Assembly (NCBI GenBank): GCA_016211955.1
Contig: JACRHX010000005.1
Location: forward strand, 1-9,619
Origin: Parcubacteria group bacterium
Lineage (GTDB): Bacteria > Patescibacteriota > Minisyncoccia > UBA6257 > JACRHW01
DNA length: 9,619 nt
Reading direction: 5' to 3'
The notes beneath the pieces are model-generated. The model saw only the letters and a list, made by a program, of their open reading frames with translations, had not been told where the DNA came from and made no database searches. The first letter of the stretch is position 1; every line of letters starts with the position of its first letter. Position numbers and translations under genes: made by a program. Below are positions 1 through 5,137 of the stretch, one piece after another.

Positions 1-69
1 AAAACTTCCGTATTTATGGTACGGCAATGCTTCCTCCACAAGAAATTCAGAACCAATGGAGACAACCAT
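1..69 (-). CDS. Possible 5' end of a further gene running off the left edge
   Basis: On the minus strand an ATG at 69-67 opens a reading frame of 23 codons that reaches the window edge without a stop; it begins MVVSIGSEFLVEEALPYHKY. The residue mix looks protein-like, but the stretch is short enough to be chance. There is no Shine-Dalgarno sequence, and the start codon lies in the T-rich tail of a terminator-like hairpin just upstream, which argues against strong expression. The frame is the same as that of the pilin-like gene ending at 109, so a read-through or split-gene relationship is conceivable. I do not recognise a family. Confidence 0.22.
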   Translation of the reverse strand, partial: MVVSIGSEFLVEEALPYHKYGSF

Positions 70-102
70 AAAAACACAAAGACCTTGCACAAGCAGGGTC
101 TT
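65..102 (-). terminator. Probable rho-independent terminator after the pilin-like gene
   Basis: On the minus strand, arms 102-93 and 88-79 (AAGACCCTGC / GCAAGGTCTT) pair at 9 of 10 positions with a 4-nt TTGT loop. A T-rich tail (TTTGTGTTTTTA) follows. The hairpin lies 7 nt after the stop codon of the 109-603 gene, where the two-gene unit would be expected to end. The one C-A mismatch and the interrupted T tract make it imperfect. Confidence 0.5.
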
Positions 103-108
103 CTTATC

Positions 109-603
109 TTATTTGCCACCTTCTATTTTCTGGTATGGGCGATATCGTTCTTTATCAATTGTTCTGTCATAACATGTTTGTCCCCATCCATGACCCCATA
201 CCTCATTCCCTCTTGTATCGTCATGGGGAGCAATCGCTTTCGGGGGTAGATAATTTTTCTCCTCATCGCTTGCAAGGAAAAACGTTGCACAAAGCGAGAA
301 TGATTCGGAATCACCCACCGCATATTCATATTCTGCATTCGTTGCGGGATCACGAGGAACCCTAAATCCACCTAAATCATCATTAAGATCAGTGAGCGCT
401 TGTGGTAGCCTCCCCCTCGTTCTCCAATACTCAAGGATCTGATACTGAATAGTCTGCAGATCTTGTACTCGTCTCTCATCAAACTTCCTAAAACGAGCCT
501 TTTTGGGAGATTCAACGAGAAAAAAGGCAGTAATAACAACTACAAGAATAACTCCAATAATACTATAGAGAAGAACCTTGTGTGATGATTTATTCAGTGC
601 CAT
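109..603 (-). CDS. Membrane-anchored, pilin-like hypothetical protein
   Basis: The 164-residue protein has a short basic N-terminus (MALNKSSHK) and one hydrophobic helix at about residues 10-30. A soluble domain follows, predicted to lie outside the membrane. Just after the helix, a segment with DERRVQDLQTIQYQILEYW is followed by a GRLPQALTDLND motif and a region with PRDPATNAEYEY. That layout recalls type II/IV pseudopilin-like proteins: an N-terminal helix continuing as an amphipathic helix, then a small globular domain. I see no clear prepilin peptidase cleavage motif (G|FTLxE), so pilin membership is tentative. Two Cys in the distal part (SLCATF and GQTCYD) could form a disulfide. The ATG at 603 lies inside the end of the DUF5671-like gene (14-nt overlap), which implies translational coupling. 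No Shine-Dalgarno is evident. Confidence 0.75.
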   Translation of the reverse strand: MALNKSSHKVLLYSIIGVILVVVITAFFLVESPKKARFRKFDERRVQDLQTIQYQILEYWRTRGRLPQALTDLNDDLGGFRVPRDPATNAEYEYAVGDSESFSLCATFFLASDEEKNYLPPKAIAPHDDTRGNEVWGHGWGQTCYDRTIDKERYRPYQKIEGGK

Positions 604-1093
604 ATCTTTTTACATCAGAAAAATAATACCAAAATATCGACCCAGCCACAAAAAAGATAGCTATCACCTGAAGCCCAAACTGCAACGTGAGACTCCCATC
701 AAGAAAGCTACGAATAGTAGTTACGAGAAACCCCATCATTACAAGAGCCGATACAAAAAGAGTAAGATAGATTAACCATTTACGTACAGAAAGCCCCCTC
801 TTCTCTGGCATAACTTCATACATTCTATTTAAAAATCGCGTCACAAAGAGAAATACAGGGAAAAACACTACAAACACAGAAAGAGATCCGCTTATATCAC
901 CTCTTAGATTACTGTGTCTATAATAATCCCCTTGCTGAAGTGGGTCGGGCACATAAAAATTGATCATCGAAAAAACGATCATCAAAAAACTTATTGCACT
1001 TGTATAAAGCGCCACCATTCCCAAAAGATGCAAAAAGAAGTCCTTTGGCGATGTTCTAACTTGTACCGATACCTGCATAGCTTGTTGTTCCAT
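590..1093 (-). CDS. DUF5671-like multi-pass membrane protein
   Basis: Taking the ATG at 1093 (protein begins MEQQAMQVSVQVRTSPKDFF) gives about 167 residues. An in-frame ATG at 1162 would add 23 residues, but that stretch is encoded by a dispersed palindromic element, so I prefer the inner start. Four hydrophobic segments are visible: one after SPKDFFLHLLG, one in a SLSVFVVFFPVFLFV stretch, one after RKWLIYLT, and one near the C-terminus ending IFWYYFSDVKRYG. The SPKDFFLHLL...YTSAISF opening resembles DUF5671 proteins, a small membrane family common in CPR genomes. No function is known to me and no catalytic residues are visible. It is the first gene of a two-gene unit whose transcript should start near 1188, which would place a strong hairpin in its leader. 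No good Shine-Dalgarno precedes the start. Confidence 0.8.
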   Translation of the reverse strand: MEQQAMQVSVQVRTSPKDFFLHLLGMVALYTSAISFLMIVFSMINFYVPDPLQQGDYYRHSNLRGDISGSLSVFVVFFPVFLFVTRFLNRMYEVMPEKRGLSVRKWLIYLTLFVSALVMMGFLVTTIRSFLDGSLTLQFGLQVIAIFFVAGSIFWYYFSDVKRYGTE

Positions 1094-1104
1094 AGTTATT
1101 TTTT

Positions 1105-1176
1105 CCAGGAAGTGAAATTTGGACAGGTTCACCCTTTGGTGAACAACTTTGCAAAAGTCCAAATTCTACTTCCTGG
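1105..1176 (-). repeat. Palindromic dispersed element, copy 1
   Basis: Arms 1105-1124 and 1157-1176 are 20-nt inverted repeats with 2 mismatches (CCAGGAAGT..AATTTGGAC). Inside them a perfect 7-bp stem (GTTCACC/GGTGAAC, 1127-1133 and 1138-1144) has a 4-nt loop. A second copy lies in the opposite orientation at 8991-9061. Similarity continues outward to a GTGGTATGATA block (1199-1209 here, 8955-8965 there), so the duplicated unit may be about 105 nt. Here it lies in the predicted 5' leader of the DUF5671-like gene, 11 nt upstream of its ATG. Confidence 0.85.
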
Positions 1177-1194
1177 TTTAAACTTTTTATTGTA

Positions 1195-1203
1195 ATTATA
1201 TCA
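1195..1203 (-). promoter_or_regulatory. Extended -10 promoter for the DUF5671/pilin-like unit
   Basis: The minus strand reads TGATATAAT: a consensus TATAAT at 1200-1195 preceded by TGN at 1203-1201. The predicted start of transcription is near 1188. The expected -35 position falls in a T-rich stretch that is also the tail of the preceding terminator and has no good TTGACA match, which is typical of extended -10 promoters. The position between that terminator and the next gene supports the call. Confidence 0.6.
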
Positions 1204-1217
1204 TACCACATGGAGAG

Positions 1218-1249
1218 AAAAATAAAAACACCGAGCCAATGACTCGGTG
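1218..1249 (-). terminator. Strong rho-independent terminator of the 77-residue gene
   Basis: On the minus strand CACCGAG (1249-1243), a 7-nt loop and CTCGGTG (1235-1229) form a perfect 7-bp stem. It is followed by TTTTTATTTTT (1228-1218). It starts 11 nt after the stop codon of the small gene and separates it from the next transcription unit. Confidence 0.9.
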
Positions 1250-1260
1250 CCACCCTGGGT

Positions 1261-1494
1261 CTAACGGTACAACCCCGAAGGGAGGTTCGAACTCTGAGCC
1301 GAAGCGAACCCAGAAAGGGAAACGCCCTCGTAGGAAGAGCCATTCTCCTGCTGGGTTCTTTCGACAAAAGCAAGAGCCCCAAGAGCATCGTCCTTCTCGA
1401 AAGTCGCCATTAACACAGAATTGCCAGACGAATGCTCAAACACGTGAATCTCATCCGGTGTCCGGACAATCCCTACACTCACATCAAAACTCAT
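1261..1494 (-). CDS. Small orphan protein (77 residues), function unknown
   Basis: The protein begins MSFDVSVGIVRTPDEIHVFE and has no hydrophobic membrane segment or signal peptide. A central SSGNSVLMATFEKDDALGAL stretch is followed by a polar, Ser/Gly-rich C-terminal third. I recognise no family, metal site or catalytic motif. The case for a real gene rests on its signals. A TTGCAT-N17-TATATA promoter precedes it, a perfect AAGGAGGT Shine-Dalgarno lies 6 nt before the ATG, and an excellent terminator starts 11 nt after the stop. It is therefore an independent single-gene unit between the ATP synthase operon and the DUF5671 unit. Such a complete signal set suggests good expression. Confidence 0.8.
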   Translation of the reverse strand: MSFDVSVGIVRTPDEIHVFEHSSGNSVLMATFEKDDALGALAFVERTQQENGSSYEGVSLSGFASAQSSNLPSGLYR

Positions 1495-1500
1495 ATCTAT

Positions 1501-1508
1501 ACCTCCTT
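1501..1508 (-). promoter_or_regulatory. Consensus ribosome binding site for the 77-residue gene
   Basis: The minus strand reads AAGGAGGT with a 6-nt spacer to the ATG at 1494. This fixes the start codon. It stands out because most genes in the window lack any such site. Confidence 0.9.
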
Positions 1509-1523
1509 ATGGTACTAGTGTTA

Positions 1524-1552
1524 TATATACCATGAAATGTAAAATAATGCAA
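1524..1552 (-). promoter_or_regulatory. Sigma-70-type promoter of the 77-residue gene
   Basis: On the minus strand TTGCAT (1552-1547) and TATATA (1529-1524) are separated by exactly 17 nt. Transcription would start near 1517 and give a leader of about 20-25 nt ending in the consensus Shine-Dalgarno. It lies directly downstream of the ATP operon terminator, as expected for a new unit. Confidence 0.75.
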
Positions 1553-1561
1553 TGCCCCCAA

Positions 1562-1591
1562 GAAACAAAAAAACTCCGTGGCTACGGAGTT
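1562..1591 (-). terminator. Rho-independent terminator of the ATP synthase operon
   Basis: On the minus strand AACTCCGT (1591-1584), loop AGCC and ACGGAGTT (1579-1572) form a perfect 8-bp stem. A run of seven T, then GTTTC, follows. The stop codon of the carbonic-anhydrase-like gene (1592-1590) overlaps the foot of the stem, so the operon ends exactly here. Confidence 0.92.
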
Positions 1592-2093
1592 ACTGCCCTA
1601 CCCTTACGATCCCCTTATTATCAATAAAATAGGTCTCGACTGCCAAATCGGGAAATCTCTCTCTTATGACCTCTGCCGCTCTCTTAAGTTCAGAGCTATG
1701 AAACTCAAACTCCTGTTCCTCATCATTATTGAAACGCAACGATCCGCCATATGCAGCACAATCAACATGTGTAAACAAAACAACACGTCGTATGTGGTGA
1801 ACGGGCGTCAAAAGTCTTATTTTCTCAAGGGCCACTTCACGATCTTCGTCTTTGGTTGGAGATGCAAAAACCTTTGCTCCACCAGGAGGAGACGCAGCAT
1901 CAATGTCTTCAAATCCAAGATGCTTAATAAAATGTTTAAACACCCCCCGGAAACGATTATCCGTACAACGCACCACATACGCATCTGCCGTATAGTGTTC
2001 TAATGAACTATCTTCTTTAAATACGTATTCCTTTTGCATAATTGGTTGTGTTGTTAGAACGTCTCTTGGTGTTTCATTGAGACCTTTCTGCAA
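1590..2093 (-). CDS. Beta-carbonic-anhydrase-like zinc protein
   Basis: The 167-residue protein carries the beta-carbonic-anhydrase zinc signature: C43-T-D45-N-R47 (CTDNRF) and, 62 residues on, H109-V-D-C112 (HVDCAAYGG). In the family, Cys, His and Cys bind zinc and the Asp-Arg pair helps control the open site, so CO2/bicarbonate interconversion is plausible. It is shorter than typical enzymes (about 200 residues), and SPPGGAK (residues 68-74) stands where many members have an RNAGG-like strand, so it may be a divergent paralogue. The start is TTG at 2093: GGAGGTGAT (2107-2099) matches the anti-Shine-Dalgarno with a 5-nt spacer. The next in-frame Met (residue 19) lacks such a site. The gene overlaps atpC by 20 nt, which suggests translational coupling. 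It is the last gene of the operon. Confidence 0.82.
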   Translation of the reverse strand: MQKGLNETPRDVLTTQPIMQKEYVFKEDSSLEHYTADAYVVRCTDNRFRGVFKHFIKHLGFEDIDAASPPGGAKVFASPTKDEDREVALEKIRLLTPVHHIRRVVLFTHVDCAAYGGSLRFNNDEEQEFEFHSSELKRAAEVIRERFPDLAVETYFIDNKGIVRVGQ

Positions 2094-2322
2094 GAATAAT
2101 CACCTCCCCCTGCTCGCGTACCTCCAGAAACCCAGAGGTAATTTTTATTATAGATTCTTTATCTAGTGTGTCAATGAGACGCACCGCAGGTCCTTGAAGC
2201 ACAGAAACGAGTGGAATATGGTGGTCAAGAATAGTAACCTCACCCACTGTCGTTGTCGCAGTAAGTTGCTTGATATCACTCTCAAACAGAGTTTCTTGTA
2301 ATGTGTAAATACCAAGATGCAT
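2074..2322 (-). CDS. atpC: F1Fo ATP synthase epsilon subunit (short form)
   Basis: The 82-residue protein matches the N-terminal beta-sandwich of the epsilon subunit, which docks gamma onto the c-ring. Visible features are the opening MHLGIYTLQETLFESDIKQL, the GEVTILDHHIPLVSVL segment (the GxxxILxxHxPL pattern of the family) and a C-terminal stretch ending EVIILAERSQ. The usual length is about 130-140 residues. The C-terminal helical hairpin that inhibits ATP hydrolysis in many bacteria is absent here, ending at a TGA stop. Epsilons of this short type are known in some bacteria, so this need not be a truncation. It follows atpD across a repeat hairpin and overlaps the carbonic-anhydrase-like gene. 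No Shine-Dalgarno precedes the ATG. Confidence 0.9.
   Translation of the reverse strand: MHLGIYTLQETLFESDIKQLTATTTVGEVTILDHHIPLVSVLQGPAVRLIDTLDKESIIKITSGFLEVREQGEVIILAERSQ
2099..2107 (-). promoter_or_regulatory. Shine-Dalgarno inside atpC that selects a TTG start
   Basis: GGAGGTGAT on the minus strand is complementary to the bacterial 16S rRNA 3' tail and lies 5 nt before TTG at 2093. It is embedded in the Gly-Glu-Val-Ile codons of atpC and supports the unusual start of the carbonic-anhydrase-like gene. Confidence 0.75.
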
Positions 2323-2325
2323 ATA

Positions 2326-2413
2326 TTAGTGCTTAGGACTTAGTGCTTAGGACTTAGGGGTGTGTAATGAGTTTTAATTCACTAACTACTAAGCCCTAGG
2401 CACTAAGAACTAA
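2326..2413. repeat. Heptad-repeat hairpin between atpD and atpC
   Basis: The left arm (2326-2357) consists of tandem 7-nt units with TAG at exact 7-nt spacing (TGCTTAG/GACTTAG alternating). The right arm (2382-2413) is the inverted counterpart (CTAAGNN units). The arms pair at 25 of 32 positions around a 24-nt loop. Twenty nt at 2381-2400 are identical to 4176-4195, next to the four-helix-bundle gene. The atpD stop codon (2412-2410) is part of the outermost unit, and the left arm starts 3 nt before the atpC start codon. Confidence 0.9.
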
Positions 2414-3780
2414 TTTATTACTTCGTCGATGCCTCCTTTCATGTAAAATGCCTCCTCTGGTTTTGAATCATGTTTACCCTCCAAAATTTCACTGAATCCT
2501 TTTATCGTATCCTCACGTTTTACAAATTTTCCTGGCGTGCCAGTAAATGCTTCGGCCACGAAAAAAGGCTGTGACAAGAATCGTTGAATTTTTCGGGCAC
2601 GATACACCGTAGTCTTATCTGTCTCAAAAAGCTCCTCCATACCAAGAATGTTAATAATATCCTGCAACTCTGCATAGCGTTGTAGAGTACGCTGTACTTC
2701 ACGTGCCACGCGATAGTGCTCCTCACCCACAGTATTTGGATCAAGCGCAGAGGAACTCGAAGCAAGCGGATCCACCGCGGGATAAATACCGAGCTCGGTA
2801 AGCGCGCGAGAAAGCACGATAGTAGAGTCGAGGTGGCTAAACGTCGTTGCTGGTGCGGGGTCGGTAATATCATCTGCGGGTACGTAAATTGCCTGCACCG
2901 ATGTTACCGAACCACGCTTTGTTGAGGTAATACGCTCCTGAAGTAGACCCATCTCTGTTGCAAGCGTTGGCTGATACCCTACCGCAGAAGGCATACGTCC
3001 CAAAAGCGCAGATACCTCTGCTCCCGCCTGAGAAAACCTAAAAATATTATCAATAAAGAGGAGTACGTCTTTTGACTCCTCGTCTCTAAAATATTCTGCC
3101 ATGGTAAGCGCAGCAAGCGGTGTTCTTAGACGTGCGCCAGGCACCTCATTCATCTGGCCAAACACGAGGGCTGTTTTGTTAATAACGCCTGACTCCTGCA
3201 TTTCGTGATAGAGATCATTTCCCTCACGTGTACGCTCCCCAACCCCCGCAAAAATAGAGGCACCACCACTCTCCTCAGCCACGTTACGAATAAGCTCCAT
3301 AAGAAGCACCGTCTTCCCTACTCCAGCACCACCAAAAAGACCAACCTTTCCACCACGCACAAAGGGAGCGAGAAGGTCGATAACCTTAATGCCTGTTTCA
3401 AAAATTTCAGTTTTTGTAGACTGCTCGCTCAAGGGTGGTGCAGGACGATGAATAGACCAACGTGTATCAAACTTTTTCTCTCCAGAATCAATTGGTTCAC
3501 CGAGTACATTAAAAAGCCTTCCCAAAACCTCTTTCCCGACAGGGACAGAAACAGGTGCACCTGAATCCTCTACCTCTGCACCACGAATAAGCCCGTCAGT
3601 TGAAGACAAGGCGATTGCACGCACACGTCCAGATCCTAAGTGTCGAGACACCTCGAGTACTACGCGTCGTTCCTCAGTGCTCGTTACATAGAAAGCGTTG
3701 TAAATTGCCGGTGAGGTACCCTCTCCAAACTCAACATCAACAACGGGGCCAATAATTTGTACGATAGTTCCTTTATTCAT
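2410..3780 (-). CDS. atpD: F1Fo ATP synthase catalytic beta subunit
   Basis: The 456-residue protein has the full family layout: an N-terminal beta barrel (GTIVQIIGPVVDVEF), the nucleotide-binding domain and a C-terminal helical domain. The P-loop GGAGVGKT is at 150-157, the catalytic Glu of GERTREGNDLY at 182, and the Walker B strand LLFIDNIFRFSQAG starts near 240. The ALLGRMPSAVGYQPTLATEMG block and the C-terminal QRFLSQPF motif are intact. It should form the three catalytic sites of F1 with alpha. The DELSEED lever that contacts gamma/epsilon reads EELFETD (382-388), a divergent form. The ATG at 3780 has no Shine-Dalgarno; its leader is repeat sequence of the four-helix-bundle element. Its TAG stop lies in the first unit of the downstream hairpin. 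In most genomes atpG directly precedes atpD; here an extra gene intervenes. Confidence 0.97.
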   Translation of the reverse strand: MNKGTIVQIIGPVVDVEFGEGTSPAIYNAFYVTSTEERRVVLEVSRHLGSGRVRAIALSSTDGLIRGAEVEDSGAPVSVPVGKEVLGRLFNVLGEPIDSGEKKFDTRWSIHRPAPPLSEQSTKTEIFETGIKVIDLLAPFVRGGKVGLFGGAGVGKTVLLMELIRNVAEESGGASIFAGVGERTREGNDLYHEMQESGVINKTALVFGQMNEVPGARLRTPLAALTMAEYFRDEESKDVLLFIDNIFRFSQAGAEVSALLGRMPSAVGYQPTLATEMGLLQERITSTKRGSVTSVQAIYVPADDITDPAPATTFSHLDSTIVLSRALTELGIYPAVDPLASSSSALDPNTVGEEHYRVAREVQRTLQRYAELQDIINILGMEELFETDKTTVYRARKIQRFLSQPFFVAEAFTGTPGKFVKREDTIKGFSEILEGKHDSKPEEAFYMKGGIDEVIN

Positions 3781-3784
3781 AATA

Positions 3785-4206
3785 AGTTCTTAGTAATTAG
3801 TTCTTAGGGCTTAGTTTCACCTAATGTGGTGATCATTTTATTTAACATTTTTCTAACTTCTTCGAGAAACAGTTCCATCTTATCTGAACTTCCTGCACGA
3901 ATAAAACCTAAATCCTTACTTAATATCAGCTGCGTCTCTAATTCTGCCCCTGAGCCAAACGCAATACATAAGAAATGGCGAAATTCTTTTTTAAACTTTC
4001 TTGAAAACCCTTCCGCAGTGTTGGAAGGAATAGCGACTGCTGCCCTTCTCATTTGTGAAGATAAACCAAATATTTCTGACTTCGGGAAATGTTCTGTAAC
4101 CAGATATACTTCTTTTACCAATTCCATCGCCCTTTGCCAAACAATAAGATCTTTGTGAGATTGTATTTTTGTCATACTAACTACTAAGCCCTAGGAACTA
4201 AGAACT
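3785..4206 (-). mobile_element. Candidate element: four-helix-bundle gene between inverted heptad-repeat arms
   Basis: The arms of the heptad repeat found elsewhere as short hairpins here enclose a whole gene. Inner arms 3797-3815 and 4183-4201 pair at 18 of 19 positions, the exception being a G-T pair. An outer 9-bp match (3785-3793 with 4198-4206) is perfect. The distal arm contains 20 nt (4176-4195) identical to the atpD/atpC hairpin at 2381-2400. The gene's start codon directly follows this block, and its stop lies inside the other arm. No transposase and no clear target duplication are visible, so mobility is an inference. The layout also recalls 23S rRNA intervening sequences, where a stem encloses an ORF of the same protein family. 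Confidence 0.55.
3804..4175 (-). CDS. Four-helix-bundle protein (23S rRNA IVS / S23 family)
   Basis: The intact 123-residue protein matches the four-helix-bundle family first seen in 23S rRNA intervening sequences and related to the Avd accessory proteins of diversity-generating retroelements. Motifs in order are KDLIVWQRAMELVKEVY (8-24), HFPKSEIFGLSSQMRRAAVA (29-48), IPSNTAEGFSR (49-59), FLCIAFGSGAELETQL (68-83) and a closing helix ending LNKMITTLGETKP. The family's biochemical role is not established; RNA or nucleic-acid binding has been suggested. It is not an ATP synthase component. The start ATG is 7 nt past the end of the 4183-4201 arm, and the last codons (Thr-Lys-Pro-stop) are encoded by the other arm. 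No Shine-Dalgarno is visible. Being inside the operon it is presumably co-transcribed with atpG and atpD. Confidence 0.9.
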   Translation of the reverse strand: MTKIQSHKDLIVWQRAMELVKEVYLVTEHFPKSEIFGLSSQMRRAAVAIPSNTAEGFSRKFKKEFRHFLCIAFGSGAELETQLILSKDLGFIRAGSSDKMELFLEEVRKMLNKMITTLGETKP

Positions 4207-5133
4207 CTCTAGAGCTTCTTTACCCGCAGTAATTTCACTAAGTTCACGGGTAATGCTTGCTTGTCGTGCCTTGTTATAGGTAAGCGTAAGATCGGTAATA
4301 AGCTCCTTGGCGTTGTCTGAAGCGTTTTTCATTGCCACCATACGCGCAGAGTGCTCTGATGCGTTACTTTCTAGAATCATATGGTGTACATGCATCCGAA
4401 GAAGTTGTGGAACAAGTGCCGTAAGTAATACCTCGGGTGATGGTTCATAGGTATATTCATATGTGTATTTTGCTAGAGAGAAATTTTCCTCTTCTTTTTT
4501 GGAGTACCTTCCTTTTTCTGGAACAATACCTTCTACAATCTCCCGTACCCCTGCCTCTGTAATGGGGAGAACTTCCCGCACGACTGCCTCCTGAAGAAGT
4601 GTCGTCCTAAAATGAGTATACACGGCAGAAAGCTCATCCCACGTATGATTTAAAAAACCCTGGATGAGTACCTCGGCAACAGGGAGCGTATCTTCGAGTT
4701 CTATCATATCTCCAAACCCCCAAAAACTTTTATGGATAGGGACCCCCTTGTGCTCGAAATAATCCCTTGCTCTCTTCCCTACAGTAACGAGAATAAATTC
4801 TTCATTATTTATACGTCGTGCCTTCACCCACGCCTCTGCCTTCCTTATTACATTTGCGTTAAGTGCACCAGCAAGACCCTTATCTGAAGTAATAACAAGA
4901 AGTCCATAACACTTCCTTACCTCTCTTCTTTCTAAGATGCCCGGTAATTCCTTTGTCTTTGCCACAAGATTACGCAGGAGATTAAGTGAAGCGACAGCAT
5001 AAGGTCTCGCCTTGATTGCAAACTCCTGACTACGACGCATTTTTGTAGCAGAGACAACCTCCATCGCCTTGGTAATTTGTGCCGTATTCTTAACGGAACG
5101 TATTCTCTGTTTTACTGCCTTAGCGGAAGCCAT
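4198..5133 (-). CDS. atpG: F1Fo ATP synthase gamma subunit (central stalk)
   Basis: The 311-residue protein has the conserved N-terminal helix (IRSVKNTAQITKAMEVVSAT, about 12-31, then KMRR) and the matching C-terminal helix (ARMVAMKNASDNAKELI... continuing NKARQASITRELSEI). These form the coiled coil that rotates inside the alpha3beta3 head. The middle (about 75-120) has the Rossmann-like core with LLVITSDKGLAGALNANVIR. It is slightly longer than the usual 280-300 residues. The final Ser codon and the TAG stop (4200-4198) come from a heptad-repeat arm (TTCTTAG), so insertion of the repeat may have reset the C-terminus. The gene starts 33 nt after the atpA stop without a Shine-Dalgarno; that gap is a TAG-repeat run. 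Confidence 0.95.
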   Translation of the reverse strand: MASAKAVKQRIRSVKNTAQITKAMEVVSATKMRRSQEFAIKARPYAVASLNLLRNLVAKTKELPGILERREVRKCYGLLVITSDKGLAGALNANVIRKAEAWVKARRINNEEFILVTVGKRARDYFEHKGVPIHKSFWGFGDMIELEDTLPVAEVLIQGFLNHTWDELSAVYTHFRTTLLQEAVVREVLPITEAGVREIVEGIVPEKGRYSKKEEENFSLAKYTYEYTYEPSPEVLLTALVPQLLRMHVHHMILESNASEHSARMVAMKNASDNAKELITDLTLTYNKARQASITRELSEITAGKEALESS

Positions 5134-5137
5134 TTTT

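Noticed and set aside
11..27. Hairpin CCGTA-N7-TACGG near the left edge
   Set aside because: The stem is only 5 bp with a weak T tract, and it lies inside a possible partial ORF; not enough for a terminator call.
1094..1162. N-terminal extension of the DUF5671-like protein from the ATG at 1162
   Set aside because: The extension is encoded by a dispersed palindromic element also found in a non-coding position, so the ATG at 1093 is more likely.
1229..1252. Resemblance of GGCACCGAGTC...CTCGGTG to the 3' hairpin of a tracrRNA
   Set aside because: There is no anti-repeat, repeat array or cas gene; it is a normal terminator directly after a gene.
1284..1300. TTCGAA T-loop-like sequence suggesting a tRNA
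   Set aside because: The flanking bases do not form a T stem on either strand and no acceptor, D or anticodon arm fits; it lies inside the 77-residue gene.
1578..2003. Plus-strand ORF of 141 codons
   Set aside because: It is antisense to the carbonic-anhydrase-like gene, which has zinc motifs, a Shine-Dalgarno and a terminator; the plus-strand product has no recognisable features.
2074..2076. Recoded TGA (genetic code 25, as in Gracilibacteria/SR1)
   Set aside because: TGA ends atpC at a sensible place, read-through gives no protein-like sequence, and no in-frame TGA occurs in the ATP synthase genes.
2326..2413. Heptad repeats as a CRISPR array
   Set aside because: Units are only 7 nt, contiguous without spacers, and arranged as inverted arms; no cas genes are nearby.
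3205..3564. Plus-strand ORF of 119 codons
   Set aside because: It is a shadow of atpD on the opposite strand.
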